From: Lachnospiraceae bacterium
Lineage (GTDB): Bacteria > Bacillota > Clostridia > Lachnospirales > Lachnospiraceae
DNA length: 64,000 nucleotides
NCBI GenBank assembly: GCA_015057275.1
Contig: SVEO01000009.1
Span: 1 to 64,000 of the forward strand
Direction: 5' to 3'
In this document: one piece after another, positions 49,618 through 59,166 of the stretch
Layout of the letters: each line of letters starts with the position of its first letter
Position numbering within the stretch: position 1 is the stretch's first letter
Made by a program: the position numbers and the translations under genes
Notes under the pieces: generated by a model
What the model saw: the letters and a program-made list of their open reading frames with translations, nothing else
What the model was told of the DNA's origin: nothing
Database searches by the model: none

Positions 49618-51093
49618 ATGAAAATAGGATTTGATAATGAAAAATATATAAATATGCAGTCCGAGTACATTCGCAAGCGAATCGATAAATTTGGCGATAA
49701 GCTGTATTTGGAGTTTGGCGGCAAGCTTTTTGACGACTATCATGCGTCACGTGTATTGCCGGGCTTTGCACCGGACAGTAAGCTGAAGATGCTGTTGCAG
49801 CTCGCAGACCATGCGGAGGTCGTGATTGTCATCGGTGCCGATGCGATTGAGCGCAACAAAAAGCGCGAGGACCTTGGTATCACATATGATAAGGATGTTC
49901 TGCGTCTGATTGAAGAGTACCGTAGTTGCGGCCTGTATGTGGGCAGCGTTGTTGTGACGATGTTCTCCGGCCAGCCGGCGGCGATTGCATTTAAGGAGAA
50001 GCTTGAGCGCAAGGGCATCAAGGTATACCGCCATTATTCGATTGAAGGTTATCCGACCAACGTATCGCATATTGTCAGCGATGAAGGTTTTGGTAAGAAT
50101 GATTATATTGAAACCACCCGTCCGCTGGTGGTGATTACTGCGCCGGGTCCGGGCAGCGGCAAGATGGCGACCTGCTTATCGCAGCTTTATCATGAGAACA
50201 AGCGTGGCATCAAGGCCGGCTACGCCAAGTTTGAGACATTTCCGATTTGGAATATTCCGCTCAAGCATCCGGTAAACTTGGCTTACGAGGCGGCTACGGC
50301 CGACCTAAACGATATCAATATGATTGACCCGTTCCATCTGGAAGCGTACGGTGAGACGACGGTCAATTACAACCGTGATATCGAAATTTTCCCGGTGCTC
50401 AATGCAGTTTTTGAAAAGATTTACGGCGAGAATCCGTATAAATCTCCAACCGACATGGGCGTTAACATGGTGGGGAACTGTATTATTGATGATGCGATTG
50501 TTTCGGAAGCATCCCTTATGGAAATTATCCGCAGATATTATAAGTATCTGCGTGCGATGGCTTACGGCGATGATGTAACAAATGAGATTTATAAGATTGA
50601 GCTTTTAATGAAGCAGGCAAAGATTACGACTGACGACCGAAAGGTTACGGTGGCAGCCAAGAAGCGTGCGGAACTGCTTAGGGTGCCGACAGCGGCGATT
50701 GAGCTGGAGGATGGTACGATTATTACCTCAAAGACGTCCGAACTTCTCGGTGCTTCGGCTGCGCTCATTTTAAATAGTTTAAAATATCTCGGCGGCATCG
50801 CGGATGATGTACACCTGATTGCGCCAAAGGCCTTTGAGCCGATTCAGGCGTTAAAGACAGAGTACCTCGGAAGTCAGAATCCGCGTCTGCATTCAGACGA
50901 AGTGTTGATTGCGCTGGCGCTCTCCGCACTTGATGATCCGAACGCACGCAAAGCGATGGAACAGTTGCCGAAGCTCTCCGGTTGTCAGGTGCACACCTCT
51001 GATTTGCTCTCGGATGTTGACATTAAGACATTCAAGCGCTTGAATGTTGATCTGACAAGTGAGCCGGTTATCACAAAGCAGAAAATAAAATAA
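49618..51093 (+). CDS. DUF1846 family protein
   Basis: About 491 residues from ATG 49618 (MKIGFDNEKYINMQSEYI), the usual DUF1846 start. The protein has the family P-loop-like GPGSGKMATCLSQLYHEN near residue 178, LPGFAPDSKLKMLLQL, and the C-terminal LGSQNPRLHSDEVLIALALSA. These proteins are cytoplasmic, conserved across Firmicutes, structurally NTPase-like and without proven function. The ribosome binding site is weak (CGAGGC). Terminator follows; monocistronic. Confidence 0.93.
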   Translation: MKIGFDNEKYINMQSEYIRKRIDKFGDKLYLEFGGKLFDDYHASRVLPGFAPDSKLKMLLQLADHAEVVIVIGADAIERNKKREDLGITYDKDVLRLIEEYRSCGLYVGSVVVTMFSGQPAAIAFKEKLERKGIKVYRHYSIEGYPTNVSHIVSDEGFGKNDYIETTRPLVVITAPGPGSGKMATCLSQLYHENKRGIKAGYAKFETFPIWNIPLKHPVNLAYEAATADLNDINMIDPFHLEAYGETTVNYNRDIEIFPVLNAVFEKIYGENPYKSPTDMGVNMVGNCIIDDAIVSEASLMEIIRRYYKYLRAMAYGDDVTNEIYKIELLMKQAKITTDDRKVTVAAKKRAELLRVPTAAIELEDGTIITSKTSELLGASAALILNSLKYLGGIADDVHLIAPKAFEPIQALKTEYLGSQNPRLHSDEVLIALALSALDDPNARKAMEQLPKLSGCQVHTSDLLSDVDIKTFKRLNVDLTSEPVITKQKIK

Positions 51094-51104
51094 AAAATAA
51101 CATA

Positions 51105-51145
51105 GCTGTGGCGCGAGCTTCGTGCCGCAGCCTTTCTATATTTTT
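51105..51145 (+). terminator. Terminator after the DUF1846 gene
   Basis: GCTGTGGC pairs with GCCGCAGC (one G.U), with further pairing GCGCGAG/CTTCGTGC-like in the loop, followed by a T-rich run. Confidence 0.85.
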
Positions 51146-51209
51146 GCCCGGAATTTTGGCTGGTTTATAAAACCTTTAGAATTGTGACGTTTTTTTCACA
51201 ATATCTTGC

Positions 51210-51239
51210 TTGATTTTACACAGATTCGTAGTTTATAAT
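51210..51239 (+). promoter_or_regulatory. Promoter for ftsH
   Basis: TTGATT (51210-51215) and TATAAT (51234-51239) are 18 bases apart, about 65 bases before the ATG. Confidence 0.6.
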
Positions 51240-51304
51240 AAAGCGCAGAGTGAATAAGTAAATGAAAACATAACCATAATGATGGGTAGAGGAAAGGATA
51301 TTCT

Positions 51305-53182
51305 ATGGATGAAAGAAGAAATATGAATAACGGCGGAGACGGCGGGCGCAAACCGAACCCGAAGCAAAAGCAGACGATTATAATTCTTGTGGTGGCAGGT
51401 GTTCTGGCATTTCTCGGTATGATGATGATGAACAGCTTTTATCAGAGTGCGACCACGCAGGAAATAACATATGATACATTTATTGACTGGCTGGAAAATG
51501 ATGAGATTTCCAAAGTCACCATCAACGAAAGCAGACTGGAGATTGAACGTAAAGATGCCCAAAATGCTCTAATTAAAATGAAGTATTGGACCACGCAGAT
51601 TTATGACCTTGATTTGCAGGAAGAATTGCAGGATGCGGATGTGCAATATGTCGGTAAGATTACATCTTCTATTTGGCCGTCGATTCTTACTTACCTGCTG
51701 ATTTTCGGTTTGTTCTATTTGGTGATGGGACTGTTTATGCGCAGGATGGGCGGTGCCGGCGGTGTGATGGGTGTCGGTAAATCAACGGCCAGAATGCATG
51801 TGGAAAAGGAAACCGGCATAACATTTGCAGATGTTGCGGGGCAGGACGAGGCGAAAGAATCATTAAGAGAAATTGTTGATTTCCTGCACAATCCGGGCAA
51901 GTATGTGGCGATTGGTGCGAAGCTGCCGAAGGGTGCGCTTTTAGTCGGACCTCCGGGTACCGGCAAGACATTGCTTGCAAAGGCGGTCGCAGGAGAGGCA
52001 AAGGTACCGTTCTTCTCTCTATCCGGTTCGGATTTTGTAGAGATGTTCGTCGGTGTCGGCGCATCGCGTGTGCGTGATTTGTTTAAGCAGGCACAGCAGA
52101 ATGCACCGTGTATTATTTTTATTGATGAGATTGACGCAATCGGTAAGAGCCGTGATTCCCATTACGGCAACGATGAGCGTGAGCAGACGTTAAACCAGCT
52201 GCTCTCCGAAATGGATGGGTTCGATACATCCAAGGGGTTGCTGATTTTGGCCGCAACCAACCGTCCGGAGGTGCTCGATCAGGCGCTCTTACGTCCGGGA
52301 CGATTCGACCGCAGAATTATCGTGGACAAACCGGATTTAAAGGGGAGAGCGGATGTACTTCGCGTGCACAGCCGCAAGGTAAATTTGGACGACACCGTTG
52401 ATTTGGATGCGATTGCCCTGGCAACGTCGGGTGCGGTCGGTTCCGATTTGGCAAATATGATTAATGAAGCCGCGATTATGGCGGTAAAAGCCGGCAGACG
52501 TGCAATTTCACAGGCGGACTTATTCGAAGCTGTGGAAGTTGTTATTGCCGGTAAAGAAAAGAAAGACCGCATTTTGAATCCGGAAGAAAAGCGTATTGTT
52601 GCCTACCATGAAATCGGACATGCGCTCGTGGCAGCACTGCAGAAGGATTCCGAGCCGGTGCAGAAGATTACTATCGTACCGCGTACAATGGGTTCGCTCG
52701 GTTATGTGATGCAGGTACCGGAAGAAGAAAAGTACCTGATGACAAAGAGTGAGCTGGAGGCAGAACTGATAACATTGTTAGCGGGTCGCGGTGCGGAAGA
52801 ACTTGTATTCTCCAACGTGACGACCGGCGCTTCCAACGACATGGAAAAGGCCACGCACATCGCTAAGACGATGATTGCCCGTTACGGCATGTCAGACAAA
52901 TTCGGATTGATGAGCTTAGAAGTGATTGAAAATCCGTATTTGGAAGGGAAATCTTCGTTGAATTGCAGTGAATCAATGGCGGCAGAGATTGACAGCGAAG
53001 TGCGTGAGATGTTAAAGTGTTCGTATGAGAAAGCGAAGGCGCTTTTACAGGAAAACCGCAAAGCACTCGATGAGCTGGCAGCATTCTTGATTGAAAAAGA
53101 GACAATTACTGGCAAAGAGTTTATGGAAATTTTGAAGAATGTTGACGCGAAGGATGCAGCGACAACAGAAAATGCAGAGTAA
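51305..53182 (+). CDS. ftsH: ATP-dependent membrane metalloprotease FtsH
   Basis: A 625-residue protein: short basic N-terminus, membrane helix 1 ([19 protein letters not shown]), small outer domain, membrane helix 2 ([19 protein letters not shown]). An AAA domain follows with Walker [19 protein letters not shown], pore motif FVEMFVG, Walker [12 protein letters not shown] and SRH RPGRFDR, then the M41 peptidase with HEIGH (usually HEAGH) and the third ligand region [12 protein letters not shown]. It degrades misfolded membrane and short-lived cytosolic proteins. The loop before [16 protein letters not shown] reads RDSHYGN, unlike the usual Gly-rich form, so this may be a second, divergent FtsH. 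Confidence 0.95.
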   Translation: MDERRNMNNGGDGGRKPNPKQKQTIIILVVAGVLAFLGMMMMNSFYQSATTQEITYDTFIDWLENDEISKVTINESRLEIERKDAQNALIKMKYWTTQIYDLDLQEELQDADVQYVGKITSSIWPSILTYLLIFGLFYLVMGLFMRRMGGAGGVMGVGKSTARMHVEKETGITFADVAGQDEAKESLREIVDFLHNPGKYVAIGAKLPKGALLVGPPGTGKTLLAKAVAGEAKVPFFSLSGSDFVEMFVGVGASRVRDLFKQAQQNAPCIIFIDEIDAIGKSRDSHYGNDEREQTLNQLLSEMDGFDTSKGLLILAATNRPEVLDQALLRPGRFDRRIIVDKPDLKGRADVLRVHSRKVNLDDTVDLDAIALATSGAVGSDLANMINEAAIMAVKAGRRAISQADLFEAVEVVIAGKEKKDRILNPEEKRIVAYHEIGHALVAALQKDSEPVQKITIVPRTMGSLGYVMQVPEEEKYLMTKSELEAELITLLAGRGAEELVFSNVTTGASNDMEKATHIAKTMIARYGMSDKFGLMSLEVIENPYLEGKSSLNCSESMAAEIDSEVREMLKCSYEKAKALLQENRKALDELAAFLIEKETITGKEFMEILKNVDAKDAATTENAE

Positions 53183-53187
53183 AAAAG

Positions 53188-53217
53188 CGGGGTTGTGTGA
53201 ATACAGCCCCGATTTTT
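53188..53217 (+). terminator. Terminator after ftsH
   Basis: CGGGGTTGT pairs with ACAGCCCCG (one G.U), loop GTGAAT, followed by ATTTTTA. Confidence 0.9.
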
Positions 53218-53230
53218 ATACAGAGGTTTA

Positions 53231-53388
53231 GTGTAAAAAATCACACTGATGTGTTGATTTTTTACAATCGAGCAAGGCTCGATGTGGCTTTCTTGTGCTG
53301 AGCGTCACAAAGAAGCCCTGATGCTACAAAGAAATCGCATTCGCGAATTTCTTTGGGCGTTCCTCAGCGTAAACGCTTCGGAATGGAG
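53231..53388 (+). repeat. Dispersed hairpin-array leader element, copy B (upstream of uvrC)
   Basis: Hairpin 1 GTAAAAAATCA/TGATTTTTTAC; an extra perfect hairpin ATCGAGC-AAG-GCTCGAT; hairpin 2 GGCTTTCTTGTG/CACAAAGAAGCC; then hairpins 3 and 4, nearly identical to copy A. It ends GGAATGGAG, six bases before the uvrC ATG at 53395. The small reading frame present in copies A and C is closed here by an immediate stop (GTG-TAA). Confidence 0.85.
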
Positions 53389-53394
53389 TTTTAT

Positions 53395-55290
53395 ATGTTT
53401 GACTTACAGGAAGAATTAAAGAAATTACCGCACGCGCCGGGCGTGTACTTGATGCATGGCGAGCAGGACGAGGTCATTTACGTCGGCAAGGCTATCAGTC
53501 TGCGCAACCGCGTGCGCCAGTATTTCCGCGAGAGCACGGTGAAAACGGCGAAGATTCAGAAAATGGTGTCGCATGTCACGCGATTCGAATACATCGTTAC
53601 CGATTCGGAGCTTGAGGCACTGATTTTGGAGTGCAATCTGATTAAGGAATACGACCCGAAATACAACACAATGTTAAAGGATGACAAGAGTTATCCGTTT
53701 ATTCGCGTGACTGTGCAGGAGGCGTACCCGCGGATTCTGTTTGCCAGACGTCGGGCGAAGGACAAAAGCAAGTATTTCGGACCATTCACGAGCGCCGGAG
53801 CAGTAAAAGAAACGATTGACATATTGCAGAAATTATACAAAACCAGAACTTGCAACCGCAATCTGCCGAAAGATATTGCCAAGGACCGGCCATGCCTCAA
53901 TTACCAGATGAAGCTTTGCGATGCACCGTGCCAAGGCTACCTATCGCCGGAGGAATATCAGGCGAATGTCAAAAAGGCACTGGACTTTTTGGAAGGTAAT
54001 GACAAAACGTTAATTAAGGATTTAGAGCAGAAAATGAAGGATGCTGCGGAGGAACTGGAGTTTGAAAAGGCGATGGAATACCGTGACATGCTTACGAGCG
54101 TCAAGGCGATTCATCAGAAACAGAAAATTACCGGTGAGGATACGTCTGAGCGCGATATCGTAGGTTTTGCCAGAAATGAGCAGGAGGCGGTCGTGCAGAT
54201 TTTCTTCATTCGCGCCGGTAAAATGATTGGACGCGAGCATTTTTATCTGCATGTGCCGGAGGATGAGGAAGATACACAGATGGTGGCGAGCTTTTTAAAG
54301 CAGTATTACGGCGGCACGCCGTTCATTCCGCGCGAGCTTCATCTGCCGGTGTCGCTTGACGCGCAGGATGAGAAAGAAATCGAAGGCTGGCTGACGGCCC
54401 TGCGCGGTGGCCGCGTGCGCCTGGTCTACCCGCAGAAGGGGCAGAAGGAGCGCTTCGTGGAGCTGGCCGGCAAAAATGCAGCTATGATCCTTGAGAAGGA
54501 CCGCGAAAAAATCAAGCGCGAAGAAGCAAGAACCAAAGGTGCGGTGCGTCAGATTGAGGATGCTCTCGGACTTGTGGGAATAAAGCGCATGGAAGCATAT
54601 GATATTTCGCATTTGGGAGGCTGCCAATCGGTCGGCTCGATGGTTGTGTACGAGGATGGGAAACCACGCAAACATGATTACCGCAAATTCCGCTTGCAGA
54701 TGGTGCAGGGACCGGATGATTATGCAGCAATGAAAGAAGTGTTGATGCGTCGTTTTACGCATGGGTTAGCGGAGCAGAAAAAGCTGGCTGACGAGGACGA
54801 AAAGACCCTTGGACGGTTCATCCGTTTTCCGGATTTGATTTGTATGGATGGCGGCAAAGGGCAGGTCAATATTGCTCTGGAAGTGTTAAATGAATTGAAA
54901 CTAAACATTCCGGTTTGCGGTATGGTAAAGGATGACCACCATCGCACACGCGGCATTTATTTCAATAATGAAGAGATTCCAATTGATTCGCATTCTGAAG
55001 GCTTTGCGCTGATTACCCGCATTCAGGACGAGGCGCACCGCTTTGCCATTACCTTCCATCGCGAGCTGCGCGGCAAAAATCAGGTGCATTCGGTGCTGGA
55101 CGATATCAAGGGCATCGGTCCGGCGCGCAGAAAAGCGTTGATGCGTCATTTCGAGAGCCTCGAGGCGATTCGGGCAGCGAGCATCCCACAGCTTGTCGAA
55201 GTTGACACGATGACCGAAGCGACGGCAAAGCAGGTATATCAATTCTTTCATCGGGGGACGGAAGAAACATTAGACAAACAAGAAAGTTGA
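53395..55290 (+). CDS. uvrC: Excinuclease ABC subunit C
   Basis: About 631 residues from ATG 53395 ([20 protein letters not shown]). Domains in order: GIY-YIG nuclease ([25 protein letters not shown]), Cys cluster region ([21 protein letters not shown]), UvrB-binding UVR motif ([15 protein letters not shown]), RNase H-like 5' nuclease ([30 protein letters not shown]), and C-terminal helix-hairpin-helix ([16 protein letters not shown]). It makes the dual incisions in nucleotide excision repair with UvrA and UvrB. It heads the chromosomal cluster running to dnaE. Confidence 0.98.
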   Translation: MFDLQEELKKLPHAPGVYLMHGEQDEVIYVGKAISLRNRVRQYFRESTVKTAKIQKMVSHVTRFEYIVTDSELEALILECNLIKEYDPKYNTMLKDDKSYPFIRVTVQEAYPRILFARRRAKDKSKYFGPFTSAGAVKETIDILQKLYKTRTCNRNLPKDIAKDRPCLNYQMKLCDAPCQGYLSPEEYQANVKKALDFLEGNDKTLIKDLEQKMKDAAEELEFEKAMEYRDMLTSVKAIHQKQKITGEDTSERDIVGFARNEQEAVVQIFFIRAGKMIGREHFYLHVPEDEEDTQMVASFLKQYYGGTPFIPRELHLPVSLDAQDEKEIEGWLTALRGGRVRLVYPQKGQKERFVELAGKNAAMILEKDREKIKREEARTKGAVRQIEDALGLVGIKRMEAYDISHLGGCQSVGSMVVYEDGKPRKHDYRKFRLQMVQGPDDYAAMKEVLMRRFTHGLAEQKKLADEDEKTLGRFIRFPDLICMDGGKGQVNIALEVLNELKLNIPVCGMVKDDHHRTRGIYFNNEEIPIDSHSEGFALITRIQDEAHRFAITFHRELRGKNQVHSVLDDIKGIGPARRKALMRHFESLEAIRAASIPQLVEVDTMTEATAKQVYQFFHRGTEETLDKQES

Positions 55291-55334
55291 TGATACAATA
55301 AATCCATAGATGTAGAAATGGGAGGGACACGTAC

Positions 55335-56288
55335 GTGGCAGAAAAAATAAAACTCCAAAAATTCGTTGATAATTATGAACTGAAAAATTTGACACCGGAA
55401 GTGGATTTTTCACAAGTGAAAGTCCATCTGCCGGAATTGAACCGCCCGGCACTGCAGCTGGCGGGATATTTTGATAATTTTGATAAGGAACGCATTCAGA
55501 TGGTTGGTTATGTGGAATACACCTATCTGGAGAGTCTTTCCGATGAACGTAAGAAATTCATTTACGAAAAATTGATGGCTTGCGGTATTCCGTGCCTGAT
55601 ATATTGTAAAAATCTTGTGCCGGATGACATTTTGCTGGAGACTGCCATCAAATATCAAGTGCCAGTTTTCTCAACCGACAAAAAGACGAGCGCATTCTAT
55701 GCAGAAGCAGTGCGATGGATGAAGGTGCAGCTTGCGCCGACGATTAGTATCCACGGCGTACTTGTTGACGTTTACGGCGAAGGTGTGCTGATTATGGGCG
55801 AGAGCGGCATCGGTAAAAGTGAGGCTGCCCTCGAATTAATTCGCCGCGGACATCGTTTGGTTACCGACGACGTAGTTGAAATCAAGAAGGTTAGTGATGA
55901 GACATTAATCGGTCAGGCACCTGACATCACGAGACATTTTATTGAGCTGCGAGGCATTGGCATCATTGACGTAAAGACGGTATTCGGTGTGGAATGTGTA
56001 AAAAATACGCAGCAGATTGATATGGTTATCAAGTTAGAAGAGTGGAACCGTAACAAAGAATACGACCGCCTCGGTCTGACGGAGGAGTACACCGAATTTC
56101 TTGGCAACAAAGTTGTCTGCCATTCAATCCCGATTCGCCCGGGTCGTAACCTGGCGGTTATCGTTGAGACGGCAGCCGTAAACCACAGACAAAAGAAAAT
56201 GGGCTATAATGCAGCCGTAGAGCTGTATAACCGTGTACAGCGCAACCTGATTAAGAAAATTGAAGGCGGCGAGGAGGATGACGAATAG
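55335..56288 (+). CDS. hprK: HPr kinase/phosphorylase
   Basis: A 317-residue bifunctional enzyme that phosphorylates and dephosphorylates Ser46 of HPr/Crh in response to fructose bisphosphate, ATP and phosphate, driving catabolite repression. Walker A GESGIGKSEAALELI lies near residue 155, with the family signature LRGIGIIDVKTVFGV near 207. The start is GTG 55335 with GGGAGGG upstream. The stop overlaps the glcK start by one base. Its likely substrate, a Crh-like protein, is encoded four genes downstream. Confidence 0.97.
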   Translation: MAEKIKLQKFVDNYELKNLTPEVDFSQVKVHLPELNRPALQLAGYFDNFDKERIQMVGYVEYTYLESLSDERKKFIYEKLMACGIPCLIYCKNLVPDDILLETAIKYQVPVFSTDKKTSAFYAEAVRWMKVQLAPTISIHGVLVDVYGEGVLIMGESGIGKSEAALELIRRGHRLVTDDVVEIKKVSDETLIGQAPDITRHFIELRGIGIIDVKTVFGVECVKNTQQIDMVIKLEEWNRNKEYDRLGLTEEYTEFLGNKVVCHSIPIRPGRNLAVIVETAAVNHRQKKMGYNAAVELYNRVQRNLIKKIEGGEEDDE

Positions 56289-57226
56289 TGATTTGTTTCG
56301 GAGTTGACGTCGGCGGCACATCGATAAAGATGGGAGCCTTTGAGTGCGGCGGAAATTTATTGAACAAATGGGAAATTCCGACAAGAAAAGAAGACCATGG
56401 CGCATATATATTAGATGACATATGTGAGGCAATGGAGGATTATATCAGCAAGCACGACATTGCAGCTACGGATGTATACGGTATCGGCATAGGTGTGCCC
56501 GGACCGGTAACAAGTGAAGGTGTGGTGCTTTCGTGTGTGAACCTCGGCTGGGGAGAACGTCCGGTAGCAAAGCAATTGTCGAAAAAGTTTCATGGCATTC
56601 CGGTGTATGTCGGTAATGATGCAAACGTGGCAGCGCTCGGCGAGCAGAAGTGCGGCAGTGCGAAAGGCTACGAGGATATGGTCATGGTGACGCTTGGAAC
56701 CGGCGTGGGCGGTGGTGTGATTCTTGGTGGAAAGATTATTACCGGATGCCTTGGCGCGGCAGGTGAAATTGGTCACATGCCGGTGCTGACTGACAACACA
56801 GAGAAGTGTTCCTGCGGCAAGACCGATTGCCTGGAGCTGGCAGCTTCGGCGACCGGCATTGTGCGTGAAGCGAAAAAGATGATTGCAAAGAAGCAGTGCG
56901 GGACGAAGCTATCCACGATGGAATATTTTTCAGCTAAGACAGTGCTTGATCTGGCGCAGGAAGGCGACGAGGGTGCCATTTACGTAGTAAACCGCGTAGC
57001 AGATATTTTGGCGACTGCGTTGGCATGCATTGCCTCGGTTCTGAATCCGCAGGCGTTTGTCATTGGCGGCGGTGTGAGCAAGGCTGGACAGTGGTTCTTG
57101 GATTTGGTAAAAGAAGCATATCAAAAAAAAGCATTTACTCCACTGCGTGATGCGGAAATTCTATTAGCATTGCTCGGCAATGACGCGGGCATTTACGGCG
57201 CAGCAGAAATGTGCAATCGTTTTTGA
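56288..57226 (+). CDS. glcK: ROK family glucokinase
   Basis: A 312-residue ROK kinase starting at GTG 56288 (ICFGVDVGGTSIKMGAF). The phosphate loop is DVGGTSIKMG, the zinc site is CSCGKTDCLE near residue 176, the catalytic Asp region is VYVGNDANVAALGE, and GTGVGGGVILGG follows. It phosphorylates glucose on C6. It is tightly coupled to hprK, which fits joint control of glucose entry and carbon signalling. Confidence 0.93.
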   Translation: MICFGVDVGGTSIKMGAFECGGNLLNKWEIPTRKEDHGAYILDDICEAMEDYISKHDIAATDVYGIGIGVPGPVTSEGVVLSCVNLGWGERPVAKQLSKKFHGIPVYVGNDANVAALGEQKCGSAKGYEDMVMVTLGTGVGGGVILGGKIITGCLGAAGEIGHMPVLTDNTEKCSCGKTDCLELAASATGIVREAKKMIAKKQCGTKLSTMEYFSAKTVLDLAQEGDEGAIYVVNRVADILATALACIASVLNPQAFVIGGGVSKAGQWFLDLVKEAYQKKAFTPLRDAEILLALLGNDAGIYGAAEMCNRF

Positions 57227-57274
57227 TGCACACATTATTTATTTAGAAAGGATACCGAAAACGGTAAGAGTAAA

Positions 57275-58198
57275 ATGGACATACACATAGAACAAGATTT
57301 TTCGGACTTATTAAAAGACATTGTCGGTGAGGAAAATGTTAAATTATCGGAGGAGATGAAGAAGCACATTACGTTTCGCGTGGGTGGGCCGGCAGATTAT
57401 TTTGTTGTGCCGCACTGCGCGGATGAAGTGGCGGCGGTATTCTGCCTGTGCAAGGAGAAGGAGATTCCGATATACATTTTAGGAAATGGCAGCAACCTAC
57501 TGATTCCGGAGGAAGGTGTGCGCGGCGTTGTTGTAAAAATCGCGGAAAATATGAATGCGTATTCGGTGGATGCCGAGACGAACACGATTACGGCCGAAGC
57601 AGGAGTGAAGTTGTCAAAATGCGCATCCGTGGCTTGCGAAGCTGGACTTAGCGGGCTTGAATTTGCGGCGGGGATTCCGGGAACCATCGGTGGCGGTGTA
57701 ACGATGAATGCCGGTGCATACGGTGGTGAACTTTCTGATTGCATCGTTTGGGCGAAGGTGCTCAACGAGGATGGTGATGCGCTGACTCTGACAAAAAAGA
57801 AGCTGGAACTTGGCTATCGCGAGAGTATTATCGCGAAGAAAAACTATGTGGTACTCGAAGCCGCATTCCAGTTGGAGAATGGTGATAAAGACGAAATCCG
57901 CGCCAAGATGCAGGATTTCAACCGTCGCAGACGCGAAAAACAGCCGCTTGAATATCCGAGTGCGGGCAGCACATTTAAGCGCCCGACCGGACATTTTGCG
58001 GGACAGTTAATCGAAGAGGCCGGCATGAAGGGATACACCATCGGCGGCGCAATGGTTTCAGAAAAGCACGCAGGCTTTGTAATCAATAAAGGCGACGCTA
58101 CGGCGGCGGACATCAGCAATCTGATTGCGGTGGTGCAGCAGCGCGTGCGAGAAAATTCCGGCGTTGATTTGGAACCGGAAGTTAAGTGTTGGAAATAA
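57275..58198 (+). CDS. murB: UDP-N-acetylenolpyruvoylglucosamine reductase
   Basis: A 307-residue FAD enzyme producing UDP-MurNAc. FAD-binding motifs are ILGNGSNLLIPEEGVRGVV and GIPGTIGGGVTMNAGAYGGE; the catalytic Ser is in YPSAGSTFKRP and the late Glu in GVDLEPEVKCW, the short type IIb layout. AAAGGATACC lies upstream of the ATG. It supplies the precursor that the murL/murD2 pair would extend. Confidence 0.97.
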   Translation: MDIHIEQDFSDLLKDIVGEENVKLSEEMKKHITFRVGGPADYFVVPHCADEVAAVFCLCKEKEIPIYILGNGSNLLIPEEGVRGVVVKIAENMNAYSVDAETNTITAEAGVKLSKCASVACEAGLSGLEFAAGIPGTIGGGVTMNAGAYGGELSDCIVWAKVLNEDGDALTLTKKKLELGYRESIIAKKNYVVLEAAFQLENGDKDEIRAKMQDFNRRRREKQPLEYPSAGSTFKRPTGHFAGQLIEEAGMKGYTIGGAMVSEKHAGFVINKGDATAADISNLIAVVQQRVRENSGVDLEPEVKCWK

Positions 58199-58232
58199 GA
58201 GTCAAAAGCGCACGTTGTGTTTTTAACTCAGG

Positions 58233-58253
58233 AAGTTGCGGCAAGCCGCAACT
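58233..58253 (+). other. Hairpin between murB and rapZ
   Basis: AAGTTGCGG and CCGCAACTT pair perfectly around CAAG. There is no T run, so it may process or stabilise the transcript rather than end it. Confidence 0.55.
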
Positions 58254-58283
58254 TTCGCCATGTATAGAAATAAGGGTGACATT

Positions 58284-59165
58284 ATGAGATTTGTGATTGT
58301 AACAGGTATGTCGGGTGCGGGAAAGAGTACCGTTTTAAAATGTTTGGAAGATATTGGATATTTTTGCGTGGATAACATGCCTGTGCCACTAGTCAGACGT
58401 TTTGTGAGCTGGGCATTTGAGGGGAATGGCGAGGAAGAAAAGGTGGCCATCGGTGTAGATGTGCGCAGTGGGAAAAATCTTCCTGAGCTGGCGGAGGTGC
58501 TGGCATTCCAAAAGGGCAAGAAATTCCCATACGAAATCCTCTTTTTAGATGCAACCGATGAAATTTTAATTAAGCGCTACAAGGAGACGCGCCGTAACCA
58601 CCCGTTAGCAGTGAGCCACCGTATCGACCAGGGCATCCGCAAGGAACGGGAGGCGCTTGCATTCTTGAAAAAAGAAGCCGACTACATCATCGATACAAGT
58701 CACTTATTGACGCGTGATTTGCGCACCAGTGTCGAGGAGGTTTTCGGCAATAACAAGGTATATCGCAACCTGTTTATTACGGTGCTTTCATTCGGATTTA
58801 AGTATGGAATCCCGGGCGACGCGGACCTTGTATTTGACGTGCGCTTTATGCCGAACCCATACTACGAGGATAGTTTAAGAATGCTGACCGGCAATGATAA
58901 GGCGGTACAAGATTACGTCATGAAAAGTGAAACCTCGGTGGAGTTTGTGCAAAAGCTGACTGACATGATGGAATTTTTGATTCCGAATTATGTAGCCGAA
59001 GGCAAAAATCAGCTCGTTATCTGCATTGGTTGTACTGGCGGCAAGCATCGTTCGGTCACAGTGGCGAACGCGCTTTATGAACGTCTGCGAACTTTGGAAG
59101 GCATCGGTGTACGAATCGAACATCGGGACATTGACTTGGATGCAAAACGGAAAGGAATCGTGTAA
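58284..59165 (+). CDS. rapZ: RNase adapter / P-loop nucleotide-binding protein RapZ (YvcJ)
   Basis: About 293 residues from ATG 58284 (MRFVIVTGMSGAGKST). Walker A is GMSGAGKST; the C-terminal domain has the conserved CIGCTGGKHRSVTVAN and HRDIDLDAKRKGI segments. In Firmicutes the YvcJ protein binds nucleotides and is linked to competence and carbon metabolism; the RNase adapter role is from Enterobacteria. The whiA start follows one base after its stop. Confidence 0.96.
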   Translation: MRFVIVTGMSGAGKSTVLKCLEDIGYFCVDNMPVPLVRRFVSWAFEGNGEEEKVAIGVDVRSGKNLPELAEVLAFQKGKKFPYEILFLDATDEILIKRYKETRRNHPLAVSHRIDQGIRKEREALAFLKKEADYIIDTSHLLTRDLRTSVEEVFGNNKVYRNLFITVLSFGFKYGIPGDADLVFDVRFMPNPYYEDSLRMLTGNDKAVQDYVMKSETSVEFVQKLTDMMEFLIPNYVAEGKNQLVICIGCTGGKHRSVTVANALYERLRTLEGIGVRIEHRDIDLDAKRKGIV

Positions 59166-59166
59166 T

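Noticed and set aside
6733-53388. Repeated hairpins as a CRISPR array
   Set aside because: Copies are scattered singly over 47 kb on both strands, not tandem with spacers, and no cas genes are present.
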